Positions 6,268 to 15,770 are shown, counted from the first letter of the stretch. The stretch: 64,000 bases of DNA from Methylibium sp035476815 (GCA_035476815.1 DATILD010000069.1:48028-112027); one strand, 5' to 3'. Translations and numbers: made by a program. The notes: a model not told the origin generated them from the sequence alone.

Positions 6268-8462
6268 GGCCGCTCCGGCGCCCAGCGCTTGAGCAGCAGC
6301 GCGTTGCCCAGCACGCTGACGCTCGACAGCGCCATCGCCGCGCCCGCCACCACCGGGTTCAGCAGCCCGAAGGCCGCGAGCGGGATGCCGACCACGTTGT
6401 AGACGAAGGCCCAGAACAGGTTCTGGTGGATCTTGCGCGTCGTCCTGCGCGAGATCGCGATCGCGTCGGCCACCAGGCTGGTCTCGCCGCGCATCAGCGT
6501 GATGCCGGCGGCGTGCATCGCCACGTCGGTACCGCTGCCCATCGCGATGCCGACGTCGGCGGCGGCCAGCGCCGGCGCATCGTTGAGCCCGTCGCCGACC
6601 ATCGCGACCGGCCCGCCGGCCTCATGGCGCAGGCCGGCGATCACGGCCGCCTTGTCGGCCGGCAGCACCTCGGCGCGCACGTCGTCGATGCCGAGCTTGG
6701 CGGCGACGGCCTCGGCCGCGCCGCGGTGGTCGCCGCTGACCAGCACCGTGCGCACGCCGAGCGCGTGCAGCCGGTCGATCGCGGTGCGCGCGTCGGCCTT
6801 GAGTTCGTCGCCGAAGGCCAGCAGCGCCAGCAGGCTCGGCGCGCCGTCGCCTGCCGTGGCGAGCCAGGAGACGGTGCGGCCCTGCGCGGCATGGGCGTCG
6901 GCCGCCGCCTGCAGCGGCGCGAGATCCAGGCCCAGTTCGCGCATCCACCGCGTGCTGCCGAGCCGCAGCGCGCGGCCCGCCACGCGGCCGGCGATGCCGC
7001 GGCCCGCGACCGCCTGCACCTCGGCAGCCGTCGGCTGCGTCAGGCCGTCGGCGGCCTCACGCACCGCGCGCGCCAGCGGATGCTCGCTGCCGGCCTGCAG
7101 GGCCGCGGCGAGCGCCAGCGCCTCGGCGCGGCTCGTCGGCGCCGCGGGTTGCAGGTCCGCCAGCGTCGGCCGACCGACAGTGAGCGTGCCGGTCTTGTCG
7201 AAGGCGACGACACGCAGCGCGTGCGCGGCCTCCAGTGCCGCCGCGTCCTTGACCAGGATGCCGTGGCGCGCCGCGACGCCGGTGCCCGCCATCAGCGCCG
7301 CCGGCGTCGCCAGGCCCAGCGCGCACGGACAGGCGATCACCAGCACCGCGACGGCGTTCAGCGTCGCGGCCGGCCAGTCGCCGTTCGCGAGGCCCCAGCC
7401 GAGCAGCGTGAGCAGCGCGACCGCCACGACGACCGGCACGAAGACGGCGCTGACGCGGTCGACGGTCTGCTGGATCGGCGCCTTGGCGGCCTGCGCCGTC
7501 TCGACCAGGCGAACGATGCGCGACAGCGTCGATTCGGCGCCGAGCGCCGTCGCGCGCACCGTCAGCAGCCCCTCGCCGTTCAGCGAGCCGCCGATCACGC
7601 GCTCGCCGGCCGCGCGCAGCACCGGGAGGCTCTCGCCGGTGAGCAGCGATTCGTCGAGGTGGCTGGTGCCGGTGTCGATCACGCCATCCACCGGCAGGCG
7701 CTCGCCGGGGCGCACGACCACCAGGTCGCCGCGCACCAGGGCGGTGATCGGCAGCGTGAGCTCGGCGCCGTCGCGCCGCACCCGCGCGGTCTCGGGCCGC
7801 AAGGCCTGCAGCGCGCGGATCGCCTCGGTGGTCTGGCGCTTGGCGCGCGCCTCCAGCCACTTGCCCAGCAGCACCAGCGTGATGACCGCGGCCGAGGCCT
7901 CGAAGTACAGGTGCGGTGCGTCCGCATGCCCGGCATGCGCGAACAGCGTCCACACGCTCAGGCCGTAGGCCGCACTGGTGCCGAGCGCCACCAGCAGGTC
8001 CATGTTGCCGCTGCCGGCGCGCAGCGCCGCCCAGCCATGGCGGTAGAAGCGCGCGCCGGCCCAGAACTGCACCGGGGTGGCGAGCAGCCCCTGCAGCCAC
8101 CCCGGGAGCATCCCATGCTCGCCCCACGGCAGCGCGAGCATCGGCAGTGCCAGCGGCAGGGTCAGCGCCGCCGCGACGGCGACGCGCCAGCCCTGCGCCG
8201 CCACCGACGGCGCGCGCGCCGCGGCCGGGGCGTCGGGCGATTGCAGGTGCGCCGCATAGCCGGCCGCCTCGACCGCGGCCTCGAGCGCGCTCGGCAGCGT
8301 GCCGGGCGCGGCCGCGACGCTGGCGGTCTCGGTCGCCAGGTTGACGGTGGCGTCGGCGACGCCGGGCACCTTCTTCAGCGCCTTCTCGACCCGCAGCACG
8401 CAGGAGGCGCAGGTCATGCCGTCGATGGCCAGGGTCAGGGGGGGCGTGTTGGGCAGGATCAT
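6264..8462 (-). CDS. copA: Copper-exporting P1B-type ATPase
   Basis: This 732-residue inner-membrane Cu(I) pump has one N-terminal heavy-metal domain (GMTCASC, Cys18 and Cys21), the transmembrane CPC ion site (Cys378-Pro-Cys380), the phosphorylation motif DKTGT with Asp422, the SEHPLA motif of P1B pumps, and the hinge GDGLNDAPAL. It is first in an operon with cueR, is divergent from copZ, and is preceded by a CueR box whose 19-base spacer geometry would place the transcript start at or next to the ATG. Length is usual for a single-HMA CopA. Confidence 0.96.
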   Translation of the reverse strand: MILPNTPPLTLAIDGMTCASCVLRVEKALKKVPGVADATVNLATETASVAAAPGTLPSALEAAVEAAGYAAHLQSPDAPAAARAPSVAAQGWRVAVAAALTLPLALPMLALPWGEHGMLPGWLQGLLATPVQFWAGARFYRHGWAALRAGSGNMDLLVALGTSAAYGLSVWTLFAHAGHADAPHLYFEASAAVITLVLLGKWLEARAKRQTTEAIRALQALRPETARVRRDGAELTLPITALVRGDLVVVRPGERLPVDGVIDTGTSHLDESLLTGESLPVLRAAGERVIGGSLNGEGLLTVRATALGAESTLSRIVRLVETAQAAKAPIQQTVDRVSAVFVPVVVAVALLTLLGWGLANGDWPAATLNAVAVLVIACPCALGLATPAALMAGTGVAARHGILVKDAAALEAAHALRVVAFDKTGTLTVGRPTLADLQPAAPTSRAEALALAAALQAGSEHPLARAVREAADGLTQPTAAEVQAVAGRGIAGRVAGRALRLGSTRWMRELGLDLAPLQAAADAHAAQGRTVSWLATAGDGAPSLLALLAFGDELKADARTAIDRLHALGVRTVLVSGDHRGAAEAVAAKLGIDDVRAEVLPADKAAVIAGLRHEAGGPVAMVGDGLNDAPALAAADVGIAMGSGTDVAMHAAGITLMRGETSLVADAIAISRRTTRKIHQNLFWAFVYNVVGIPLAAFGLLNPVVAGAAMALSSVSVLGNALLLKRWAPERP

Positions 8463-8468
8463 GGGTCG

Positions 8469-8499
8469 AGCGTCGACCTTGCCATGATGGCAAAGTCAA
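8469..8499 (-). promoter_or_regulatory. CueR-controlled copA promoter
   Basis: On the minus strand a TTGACT -35 (8494-8499) is followed by a 19-base spacer filled by the palindrome at 8475-8497 (GACCTTGCC, 5 bases, GGCAAAGTC) and a weak -10 at 8469-8474. An over-long spacer with a palindrome between -35 and -10 is the hallmark of MerR-family activated promoters. Confidence 0.75.
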
Positions 8500-8535
8500 G
8501 GCGGGCGTGGCTTGACCCTGCTCAAGCCGAGGCGC

Positions 8536-8566
8536 TTGACCTTGCCCCGGTAGCAAGGGCCAGCAT
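8536..8566 (+). promoter_or_regulatory. CueR-controlled copZ promoter
   Basis: TTGACC (8536-8541) is followed by a 19-base spacer and CAGCAT (8561-8566). The arms GACCTTGC (8538-8545) and GCAAGGGC (8553-8560) form the same type of box as at copA. The copZ start codon is about 30 bases downstream of the -10. Confidence 0.72.
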
Positions 8567-8596
8567 CGATACATTGCCCCCCACCGGAGACCCGTC

Positions 8597-8797
8597 ATGG
8601 TCGAGTTCGACGTCCAGGACATGAGCTGCGGCCACTGCGTCGCGACGATCACGAAGGCGGTGCGGGCACTGGACCCGCAGGCGCGCGTCGAGGCCGAGGT
8701 CGCGGCCCGTCGCGTGCGCATCGACGCCGCCGTCGCGCCGGAGGCGCTCGAGGCGGCGCTGTCGGAGGCCGGCTACCCGACCCGGCGCCTCGGCTGA
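8597..8797 (+). CDS. copZ: Copper chaperone, heavy-metal-associated domain
   Basis: This 66-residue single HMA domain carries the metal site MSCGHC (Cys11 and Cys14) and a typical beta-alpha-beta-beta-alpha-beta length. It should deliver Cu(I) to CopA in the cytoplasm. A good ribosome site is weak (GGAGAC at moderate distance). It is divergent from copA and has its own CueR-type promoter. Confidence 0.93.
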   Translation: MVEFDVQDMSCGHCVATITKAVRALDPQARVEAEVAARRVRIDAAVAPEALEAALSEAGYPTRRLG

Positions 8798-8801
8798 GCG
8801 C

Positions 8802-9617
8802 TCACGCGATGCGCGTCGGCGTGCGCCACTGCGTGACCCGGCGGGTCGACAGCAGCGGCGTGTAGTAGCGGCAGCCCTCGAAGTAGTAGTGCGTCACCTG
8901 GCTCAGCCGGGTGCGGCGGCGGTCGCGCTGCGGCGAACCGCCGTGCAGCAGGTTGGCGGCCCACAGGAAGGCCTGGCCCTTGCGGATCGTCGCGTAGGCG
9001 GGCGGGATGCCCGAGGACGCGATGACCTCCGCGATGTGCTCCTCGTAGCGCAGGTAGGCATCCTGCGTCGGGATCGGCCGGCGCACCGGGCGCCGCGTGG
9101 CCCGCGCCAGCCAGCGCTGCAGCCGCGACGGCGGTTCGGCGGCCTCGCCGACGGCGTCGCGCAGCGTCGCCTCCGGCAGCGCGTGGCTGCCCGGGTAGTA
9201 GACGAGCGGGCCGATGTCCATGTCGATGTCCTCGAGCGCGACCCACACGCCGCACATGTAGCCGCTCGGCAAGGCGTTGAAGTGGATGGTGTCCGAATGC
9301 GCTCGCTGTTCCGAACCGACCCGGAAGTTCAGCGTCTGGAAGGGCAGCGGCGCGCGCCCGTAGAGCCGGGCCAGCAGGTCGAGCACCGCCGGCGCCGTGG
9401 CGATGCGCTTGACCGGCTCGTTGACCCGCCACGCGTCCTGGATGCGGCGGCTGTCGCGGTAGGCGACGGGGCTGCCGCTGGTGTCGGGCGGTTGGTCGGG
9501 CGGCAGGAACAGGGCCTCGATGCCCGCGACGGCGGCGTCGATCTCGGCGGGCGTGATGCCGGGATCGAAGACCAGGTAGCCGTCGCGCTCGTATCGCGCG
9601 CGTTGCGGATCGTCCAT
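8802..9617 (-). CDS. Phytanoyl-CoA dioxygenase family protein
   Basis: This 271-residue Fe(II)/2-oxoglutarate-dependent oxygenase family member has the HxD iron motif in RAHSDTIHFNALP, the distal histidine candidate in LLHGGSPQRDRRRTRLS with its 2-oxoglutarate-binding arginines, and the VYYPGSH strand. The start is MDDPQRARYERDGYLVF, which matches the family N-terminus; longer in-frame extensions are antisense noise over the next gene. Family members hydroxylate varied small molecules, so the substrate is unknown. It is separated by 32 bases from the hydrolase gene upstream on the same strand. Confidence 0.88.
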   Translation of the reverse strand: MDDPQRARYERDGYLVFDPGITPAEIDAAVAGIEALFLPPDQPPDTSGSPVAYRDSRRIQDAWRVNEPVKRIATAPAVLDLLARLYGRAPLPFQTLNFRVGSEQRAHSDTIHFNALPSGYMCGVWVALEDIDMDIGPLVYYPGSHALPEATLRDAVGEAAEPPSRLQRWLARATRRPVRRPIPTQDAYLRYEEHIAEVIASSGIPPAYATIRKGQAFLWAANLLHGGSPQRDRRRTRLSQVTHYYFEGCRYYTPLLSTRRVTQWRTPTRIA

Positions 9618-9649
9618 GCGCGGCACCATACCGGCGCGCGGTGGCAAAT

Positions 9650-10591
9650 TCAACCCGCCGTGGCCGGGGCGACGTCGAGCACCAGCCCGCCTTCGACCCG
9701 CAGCACCCCCGCCGCGACCAGCTCGTCGAGCAGCAGCCGGCACCAGCCTGGCACGTCGGCCGACTCGTACCGGCCTTCGCGCGCGTGCAGGCGCTGCCAC
9801 ATCGGCGTGGCGGCGGCCCAGGCCCACAGGTCGCCGAGCGGCTGCGCGCGCTCTTCCATCACGTGGTACTTCAGCAGCACCTTGGCGCCGTGCCGCAGGT
9901 GCTTGCGCGGCGCCGCGCGCCAGCTCGCCAGCCGGCTGCGCGCGCGCGCCAGCGCGGCGCCGATGTCGTCGAAGGGCGCGCCATGGCCCGGCAGCACCCA
10001 GGCGACCGGCAGGCCTTCGATCAGGCCGAGCACCGCGTCGACCTGATCGAAGGCCGGCGCGCCGTCGAGCTCGGGAAACACCACGCCGAAGCCGTTGGCC
10101 CACAGCGCATCGCCCGAGACCAGCACGCCGTGGCGGGCGTCGAACAGCATCACCGCGTCGGGGTCGTGGCCGGGCGCGGCCAGCACGTCCCAGGGGCGGC
10201 CGCCGAGGGTGACGCTGGTGCCGGGCCGCAGACGCTCCCGGGCCGCGAAGCGGGCACAGCGCTGGCCGGTGTCGCGGAAGCTCAGCGCGTCCTCGTCCCA
10301 GCGCCGGACCGCGGCGTAGCCGCCGGGCGGGATCGCCACCGGCAGCGGCGCGAAGGCCGCGGCGAGCGCGGCGTTGCCGCCGCAGTGGTCGGAGTGCAGG
10401 TGGGTGTTGAGCAGGCGCTCGAGCCGGGCGCCGCGCAGCGCCCGACGGACCAGCGCGACGGTCTGCTCGGCATGCACCACATGGCCGCTGTCGACCAGCA
10501 CCGCCGAGGCGCCGTCGGGGGCGTGCACCAGCAGGTTGTTCGACGACAGCCAGCCGCGCTCGAGAACGGTCAGGTCGGCGGGCAGCGGCAT
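9650..10591 (-). CDS. Metallo-beta-lactamase-fold hydrolase
   Basis: This 313-residue protein has the zinc motif HLHSDHCGG, the downstream ligands in APGHDPDAV and SGDALW, and a final LPGHG histidine. The N-terminal half is the catalytic alpha-beta/beta-alpha fold. The C-terminal roughly 90 residues resemble the helical winged domain of glyoxalase-II-like or LACTB2-like proteins (KHLRHGAKVLLKYHVMEERA). The exact substrate is unassigned. The next gene upstream, on the same strand, ends one base away, so the methyltransferase, this gene and the PhyH gene likely form a unit. Confidence 0.88.
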   Translation of the reverse strand: MPLPADLTVLERGWLSSNNLLVHAPDGASAVLVDSGHVVHAEQTVALVRRALRGARLERLLNTHLHSDHCGGNAALAAAFAPLPVAIPPGGYAAVRRWDEDALSFRDTGQRCARFAARERLRPGTSVTLGGRPWDVLAAPGHDPDAVMLFDARHGVLVSGDALWANGFGVVFPELDGAPAFDQVDAVLGLIEGLPVAWVLPGHGAPFDDIGAALARARSRLASWRAAPRKHLRHGAKVLLKYHVMEERAQPLGDLWAWAAATPMWQRLHAREGRYESADVPGWCRLLLDELVAAGVLRVEGGLVLDVAPATAG

Positions 10592-10592
10592 C

Positions 10593-11834
10593 TCAGGCGT
10601 CGGGCGGGGTGCGCATCGAGCCGGCCACCAGGTCGAAGCGGAACAGCCGGCATTCGATCGGGCCGTTCCACAGCGGCACGCGGCGGCTCTCCTTCAGGCG
10701 CATGGCCTGCGGCAGCTTCATGTCGGGGCTCAGCACCCAGGCGGTCCAGCCGGGGTAGGCGCGCTTCCAGTGGGCGGCCAGGCGGGCGAAGAAGTCGCCG
10801 GCGGTGCCGCCGCCGTCGAAGCCCTCGCGTGCGCCGCGGGCCGCCTGCGGCTGGCCGCGCGTGCCCTTGGGGTCGATGCGCTCGCCATAGGGTGGGTTGA
10901 GCATCAGCGTGCCGCGTTCGGCCGGCGGTGGGCGCTGCAGCGCATCGGCGGTCTTGAACTCGATCGCGCCCCTGACGCCGGCGCGCTCGGCGTTGCGGGC
11001 GGCGAAGTCGGTCATGCGGAACGACACGTCGCCGGCGTACAGCGCCACGCGCGGCGCATGCTGCGCCGCGCGGGCCGCCTCGCGCAGCTCGCGCCAGGCG
11101 CGCTGTGCGTCGCCGCCGGCGAAGGGGGCGAGCTTCTCGAACGCGAAGCGCCGCAGCGCACCGGCGGCGATGCCACAGGCGAGCTGGGCCGCCTCGATCG
11201 CGACCGTGCCCGAGCCGCACACCGGGTCGAGCAGCGGCCCGTCCTCCTCGCGCCCCTGCCAGCCGGCCGCGGCCAGCATCGCGGCGGCCAGCGTCTCCTT
11301 CAGCGGCGCCTCGCCCTGGTCCTCGCGCCAGCCGCGCTTGAACAGCGCCTCGCCCGAGGTGTCGACATAGAGCGTCGCGTGCTCGGGCGTCAGGTGCAGC
11401 AGCAGCGGCAGGTCGGGGCGCCAGGTGTCGACGCTGGGGCGGTCGCCGGCGTCGTCGCGCAGGCGGTCACAGACGCCGTCCTTGATGCGCAGGCCGGCGA
11501 AGTTCAGGCTCTTCAGCGGCGCGCGCTGGGCGGTCACGTCGACCTTGATCGTCTGGCGCGGCGTGATCCAGTCGCCCCAGCGGACGCCACGGGCGAGTTC
11601 GTACAGATCGTCCTCGGCGCGGTAGGGGCCGGCGGCCACCGGCCACAGCACCCGCTGCGCGAGCCGGCTGTGCAGGTTCAGCGCCATCGCCTCGCGCACG
11701 CCGCCGGCCAGCTCGACGCCGCCGCGGCGGGCCACCGGGGCGCCGGCCGGCAACAGGCGGACGATCTCGTCGGCCAGCAGCGCCTCGACCCCGGCGGCGC
11801 AGGGCAGGAACAGCGGGATCGTGAGTTCGATCAC
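10593..11834 (-). CDS. THUMP-domain SAM-dependent RNA methyltransferase (RlmL-like)
   Basis: This 413-residue protein has an N-terminal THUMP region followed by a class I methyltransferase domain with motif I LDPVCGSGTVAIEAA and catalytic motif NPPYGERID. It resembles the N-terminal half of E. coli RlmKL, which makes m2G2445 in 23S rRNA; the RlmK half is absent, as is common outside enterics. The start is GTG 11834 (VIELTIPLFLPCAAG), since the 46 residues upstream are low-complexity and unlike the family. Confidence 0.88.
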   Translation of the reverse strand: MIELTIPLFLPCAAGVEALLADEIVRLLPAGAPVARRGGVELAGGVREAMALNLHSRLAQRVLWPVAAGPYRAEDDLYELARGVRWGDWITPRQTIKVDVTAQRAPLKSLNFAGLRIKDGVCDRLRDDAGDRPSVDTWRPDLPLLLHLTPEHATLYVDTSGEALFKRGWREDQGEAPLKETLAAAMLAAAGWQGREEDGPLLDPVCGSGTVAIEAAQLACGIAAGALRRFAFEKLAPFAGGDAQRAWRELREAARAAQHAPRVALYAGDVSFRMTDFAARNAERAGVRGAIEFKTADALQRPPPAERGTLMLNPPYGERIDPKGTRGQPQAARGAREGFDGGGTAGDFFARLAAHWKRAYPGWTAWVLSPDMKLPQAMRLKESRRVPLWNGPIECRLFRFDLVAGSMRTPPDA

Positions 11835-12019
11835 CGGAATTCGCCCGTGCTGCTGGACAAGGTGTCCGCCTGTGTCGCGTGGCGCCGGCGCCGCGCCGAG
11901 GCGAGGCGCCGGCCCGTTACGTCTTGCAGCGGGCGCCGACTCGACCCTCCGCACACTAGCGCCGAAGCACACCGGCGGGCACCCGCGTCGTGCCGCCCCC
12001 CTGCCAGAAGGATCCGACG

Positions 12020-12724
12020 ATGCTCAAGCTGTCCCTGCTCTACGTTCACCTGCTCGGCACCTGCCTGGCGCTCGGGCTGGTGCTGGCGTCCGACGCGCGC
12101 GTGCTCGCGCGCGCGCTCGGCTGGGACGCGGTGCTCGAGCCGCCCTCGCGCTTCGTGCGCGGCGCGATCGGCTTCGCGCTGGCGCTGCTGCTGGCCAGCG
12201 GCGCGGCACTGGTCACGCTCGGCCTGACCGCCGACCCGCATTACCTCGCCAATCCCAAGCTGCAGGGCAAGCTGCTGCTGGTGACGCTGCTGTGCGCCAA
12301 CGCGACGGTGCTGCACCACCGCGTGTTCCCCTTGCTCAAGAGCGGGCGTCCGGTGTCGCGCTGGCGCGCCGCGCAGCGCAACCGGGTCGCGCTGGCGGTC
12401 GGCCTGTCGAGCAGCCTGTGGCTGTACTGCGCCTTCCTCGGCATTGCGCGCCCGTGGAACCAGGTGGTGCCGCTCGGCACGGTGCTCGCGGTCGGCATGG
12501 TGGTGTTCGCGCTGTTCGCGGTCGCCACCCGCTTCGCGCTCACGCTGGCCGCCCGGCCGCTGCCGCGCGGCGAGCCCGCGCCGCTGGACCACCTGAAGCG
12601 CACGCTGCGCACCGCCCAGGCCCGCATGCAGCGGCGGGTGGCCCAGGCGCCCGGGCGCGGCGACCTGCCGACCACGGTGACGGCCGCGCCGACCGCGGCG
12701 CTGCCGCGGCGCGCCGCGGCCTGA
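12020..12724 (+). CDS. Small multi-pass membrane protein of unknown function
   Basis: This 234-residue protein has about four predicted transmembrane segments (around residues 5-25, 48-70, 80-100 and 115-175 in two spans) and a basic, Ala/Pro-rich C-terminal tail of about 40 residues that should be cytoplasmic. ATG 12020 follows AGAAGGA. It lies convergent with rpoN, and the gap to the divergent methyltransferase gene is about 185 bases with no obvious promoter. I do not recognise a named family. Confidence 0.75.
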   Translation: MLKLSLLYVHLLGTCLALGLVLASDARVLARALGWDAVLEPPSRFVRGAIGFALALLLASGAALVTLGLTADPHYLANPKLQGKLLLVTLLCANATVLHHRVFPLLKSGRPVSRWRAAQRNRVALAVGLSSSLWLYCAFLGIARPWNQVVPLGTVLAVGMVVFALFAVATRFALTLAARPLPRGEPAPLDHLKRTLRTAQARMQRRVAQAPGRGDLPTTVTAAPTAALPRRAAA

Positions 12725-12738
12725 GGCGGGGCGGTCCG

Positions 12739-14271
12739 TCACAGCTCGCGCCGCAGGTTCGCCGGCGCGATCTTCAGCGCCTCGCGGTACTTCGCGACGG
12801 TGCGGCGCGCGACCTGGATGCCCTGCTCCTCGAGCATCAGGCTGATCTGGCTGTCCGACAGCGGCTTCTTCGGCTCCTCGGCGGCCACCAGCTGCTTGAT
12901 CAGCGCGCGCACCGCGGTGCTCGACGCGTTGCCGCCGGCCTCGGTGTTGAGCGAGCTGCCGAAGAAGTACTTGAGCTCGTAGGTGCCGTAGGGCGTCGCC
13001 ATGTACTTGGCGGTGGTCACGCGCGAGATGGTCGACTCGTGCAGGCCCAGCTCGTCGGCGATCTCGCGCAGCACCAGCGGCTTCATCGCGATCGCGCCAT
13101 GGCTGAAGAAGGCCTTCTGGCGCTCGACGATGGCCTGGCTGACGCGCTGGATGGTGTCGAAGCGCTGCAGGATGTTCTTCATGAACCAGCGCGCCTCCTG
13201 CAGCCGCGACGACAGCGCCGCACCCGACTCGGTGCGCGCGCCGCGCTGCTGGCGGATCGCCTGCGCGTAGAGGTCGTTGATGCGCAGCTTGGGCATCACG
13301 TCGGGGTTGAGCAGCACCTTCCAGCCGCGGCCGGCCTTCTGCACGATCACGTCGGGCACGACGATGTTGGCCTCGGCGTTGGTGAACGGCCGACCGGGCT
13401 TGGGCTCGCAGTGCACGATCAGCGACTGCGCGGCCTTCAGCAGCTCCTCGTCGGCGCCGGTGGCGGCCATCAGCTTCTTGGCGTCGCGGCGCGCCAGCAG
13501 CTCGAGGTGGTGCTTGCAGATCAGGATCGCGATCATCTGCGCCTCGCAGCGCGGCCCGCCGCGCAGCTGCAGCACCAGGCACTCCGACAGGTCGCGCGCG
13601 CCGACGCCGGCCGGCTCCAGGTTCTGCAGCCACTTCAGCGCGCAGCGCAGGCGGTCGAGCGTCTCCTCTTGAACCTCGGGGTCGCCGCCGGACAGGCGCT
13701 CGGCGATCTCCTCCAGCGGATCGGCCAGGTAGCCGTCCTCGTCGAGCGAGTCGATCAGCACCATCACCGCGGCGCGGTCGGTGTCGGACAGACGCATGCC
13801 GCGCAGCTGCTCGCGCAGGTGGTCGGCGAGCGTGACGCCGGCGCTGCTGCGCTCGCTGGCGTCCATCTCGTCGCCGTCGCCGGAGCCCTTGCCGGGCAGC
13901 GTGTCGGGGGTCTCGCGGATGCCGTCGAAGTCCTCGGCCTCGGTCCCGTTCTCCCAGTCCTCGCGCTCGGTGCTGCCGAACTCGGCGGCGTCGACCGGCG
14001 CCGGCTCGGGATCGGCGGCGGCGGCCGACTCGCTGCCGCTGCCCTCCCAGGCCTCGTCGGCCTGGCGCTCGCTGGCCGCCGCGCGTTCGGGCGGCGCGTC
14101 GAAGTTGGTCGGTGCCTCCTCGTCGACCTCCAGGAAGGGGTTCTGCTCGAGCATCTGCTCGACCTCCTGGTGGAGTTCGAGCGTCGACAGCTGCAGCAGC
14201 CGGATCGACTGCTGCAGCTGGGGCGTGAGGGCGAGGTGCTGCGAAACGCGCAGCTGCAAGGAATGCTTCAT
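12739..14271 (-). CDS. rpoN: RNA polymerase sigma-54 factor
   Basis: This 510-residue sigma-54 has the glutamine/leucine-rich activator-interaction region I at the N-terminus (LALTPQLQQSIRLLQLSTLEL), an acidic region II of about 100 residues, the core-binding and helix-turn-helix regions, and the diagnostic RpoN box ARRTVAKYR near residue 487. It lies four bases downstream of lptB, which is the normal lptB-rpoN order in proteobacteria. Confidence 0.97.
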   Translation of the reverse strand: MKHSLQLRVSQHLALTPQLQQSIRLLQLSTLELHQEVEQMLEQNPFLEVDEEAPTNFDAPPERAAASERQADEAWEGSGSESAAAADPEPAPVDAAEFGSTEREDWENGTEAEDFDGIRETPDTLPGKGSGDGDEMDASERSSAGVTLADHLREQLRGMRLSDTDRAAVMVLIDSLDEDGYLADPLEEIAERLSGGDPEVQEETLDRLRCALKWLQNLEPAGVGARDLSECLVLQLRGGPRCEAQMIAILICKHHLELLARRDAKKLMAATGADEELLKAAQSLIVHCEPKPGRPFTNAEANIVVPDVIVQKAGRGWKVLLNPDVMPKLRINDLYAQAIRQQRGARTESGAALSSRLQEARWFMKNILQRFDTIQRVSQAIVERQKAFFSHGAIAMKPLVLREIADELGLHESTISRVTTAKYMATPYGTYELKYFFGSSLNTEAGGNASSTAVRALIKQLVAAEEPKKPLSDSQISLMLEEQGIQVARRTVAKYREALKIAPANLRREL

Positions 14272-14275
14272 CGCC

Positions 14276-15037
14276 TCACATGCGGAAATGTTCCCCGAGA
14301 TACACCTTGCGCACGTCGGCGTTCTCGACGATCTGGCTCGGCGTGCCCTCGGCCAGCACCCGGCCCTCGCTGATGATGTAGGCGCGGTGGCAGATGCCCA
14401 GCGTCTCGCGCACGTTGTGGTCGGTGATCAGCACGCCGATGCCGCGCGACTTGAGGAAGCCGATGATGCGCTGGATCTCGATCACCGCGATCGGGTCGAC
14501 GCCGGCGAACGGTTCGTCGAGCAGGATGAAGCGCGGCTGCGTCGCCAGCGCGCGCGCGATCTCGACGCGCCGCCGCTCGCCGCCCGACAGTGCCGGTGCC
14601 GGGCTGTCGCGCAGGCCGTCGATCGACAGGTCGTGCAGCAGGCCGTCGAGCAGCTCGTCGATGCGCGCCTTCGCGAGCGGCTTGCCGCGCTCGTCGAGCT
14701 GCAGCTCGAGCACCGCGCGAATGTTTTCCTCGACCGTCAGGCGCCGGAAGATCGAGGCCTCCTGCGGCAGGTAGGACAGGCCCAGCCGCGAGCGCCGGTG
14801 GATCGGCAGCCGCTCGATCGGCGCGCCGTCGATGCGGATCTCGCCGGCGTCGGCCCGCACCAGCCCGACGATCATGTAGAAGCTGGTGGTCTTGCCGGCG
14901 CCGTTCGGGCCGAGCAGGCCGACGACCTCGCCGGCGCCGACCGCGACATGGACGTCCTTGACGACCATGCGCGCGCCGTAGCTCTTCTGCAGCCCCTGCG
15001 CTTCCAGCCGGCTCGCCGCCGGCGCCGCTGCGCTCAC
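14276..15037 (-). CDS. lptB: LPS export ABC transporter ATP-binding protein LptB
   Basis: This 253-residue ABC ATPase powers lipopolysaccharide extraction by LptBFGC. Walker A is GPNGAGKTT, the signature is LSGGERRRVEIARAL and Walker B is FILLDEPFAGVDPI, followed by the switch histidine in ITDHNVRETL. I chose GTG 15037, whose GTGA overlaps the lptA stop, implying coupling. Confidence 0.96.
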   Translation of the reverse strand: MSAAAPAASRLEAQGLQKSYGARMVVKDVHVAVGAGEVVGLLGPNGAGKTTSFYMIVGLVRADAGEIRIDGAPIERLPIHRRSRLGLSYLPQEASIFRRLTVEENIRAVLELQLDERGKPLAKARIDELLDGLLHDLSIDGLRDSPAPALSGGERRRVEIARALATQPRFILLDEPFAGVDPIAVIEIQRIIGFLKSRGIGVLITDHNVRETLGICHRAYIISEGRVLAEGTPSQIVENADVRKVYLGEHFRM

Positions 15038-15642
15038 CGGCCGGCCTCCGGCGCCGACGCGGCGCTCGCCGTGCTGCGCGGCGTCAGCACGCCGCGCACG
15101 CGCCCGCTCGGCGTGGCCGCGCTGCCGCCGCCGAGCACCTGGAAGACCTCGGTGGCGTTGTCGTAGGAGATGGTCTGGCCCGACACCTCGTCGGCCAGCG
15201 TCGTGCCGCGGTAGCGCCGCATGACGGCCCGGTTCACGAGCTTCACGGTGTCGGCGCGGCTGTCGTACTCGAGGCGTTCGGCCTCGCCCTCGATCACCTC
15301 GTCGCTGCCCTCGCGCTTCTGACGGAAGGTGGCGCGGCGCTCGGGCCAACCGGTAGCGACCGCCGACTGGTAGCCCTCGCGGCCCTGGCGCACCTCGACG
15401 CGGTCGGCCTTGATGACGATCGTGCCCTTGGTGATCTCGACGTTCCCGCTCAGGATGTTGAGCTGCTTGGCCTCGTCGACCTTGGCCGAATCGGCGGCGA
15501 AATTGAGCGGCTGGTTGCGGTCGGTCCGCTCGGCATGGGCCCCCACGAGCCCGGTCAGCGCAAGGACGACCACCAGCGCCGGCCGACAGCGGCGGAGCAG
15601 GGGGCGGGCGTGGGAGGCGGGCATGGTGGGGCTTGGCGGCAT
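15034..15642 (-). CDS. lptA: LPS transport periplasmic protein LptA
   Basis: This roughly 202-residue protein has an N-terminal signal peptide (RPALVVVLALTGLVGAHAE) and an OstA-like beta-jellyroll (NILSGNVEITKGTIVIKADRVEV). LptA oligomers bridge LptC and LptD in the periplasm. The start at 15642 is one of two close methionines (the other is at 15624), neither with a strong ribosome site. Upstream is dsbA rather than the lptC and kdsC genes usually found in this position. Confidence 0.9.
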   Translation of the reverse strand: MPPSPTMPASHARPLLRRCRPALVVVLALTGLVGAHAERTDRNQPLNFAADSAKVDEAKQLNILSGNVEITKGTIVIKADRVEVRQGREGYQSAVATGWPERRATFRQKREGSDEVIEGEAERLEYDSRADTVKLVNRAVMRRYRGTTLADEVSGQTISYDNATEVFQVLGGGSAATPSGRVRGVLTPRSTASAASAPEAGR

Positions 15643-15770
15643 GAATCTTGCAGCCCATTCTAGGGGGTTTGGCGCCGCCTCCGTGCGCCGGAACAACGCG
15701 GCGCGCGCTGCTGCCGCGTTCGTGCTAGCGGATCGGGCCAGGACGGCCCTGCCGCCCTGCGAACCGCGCC

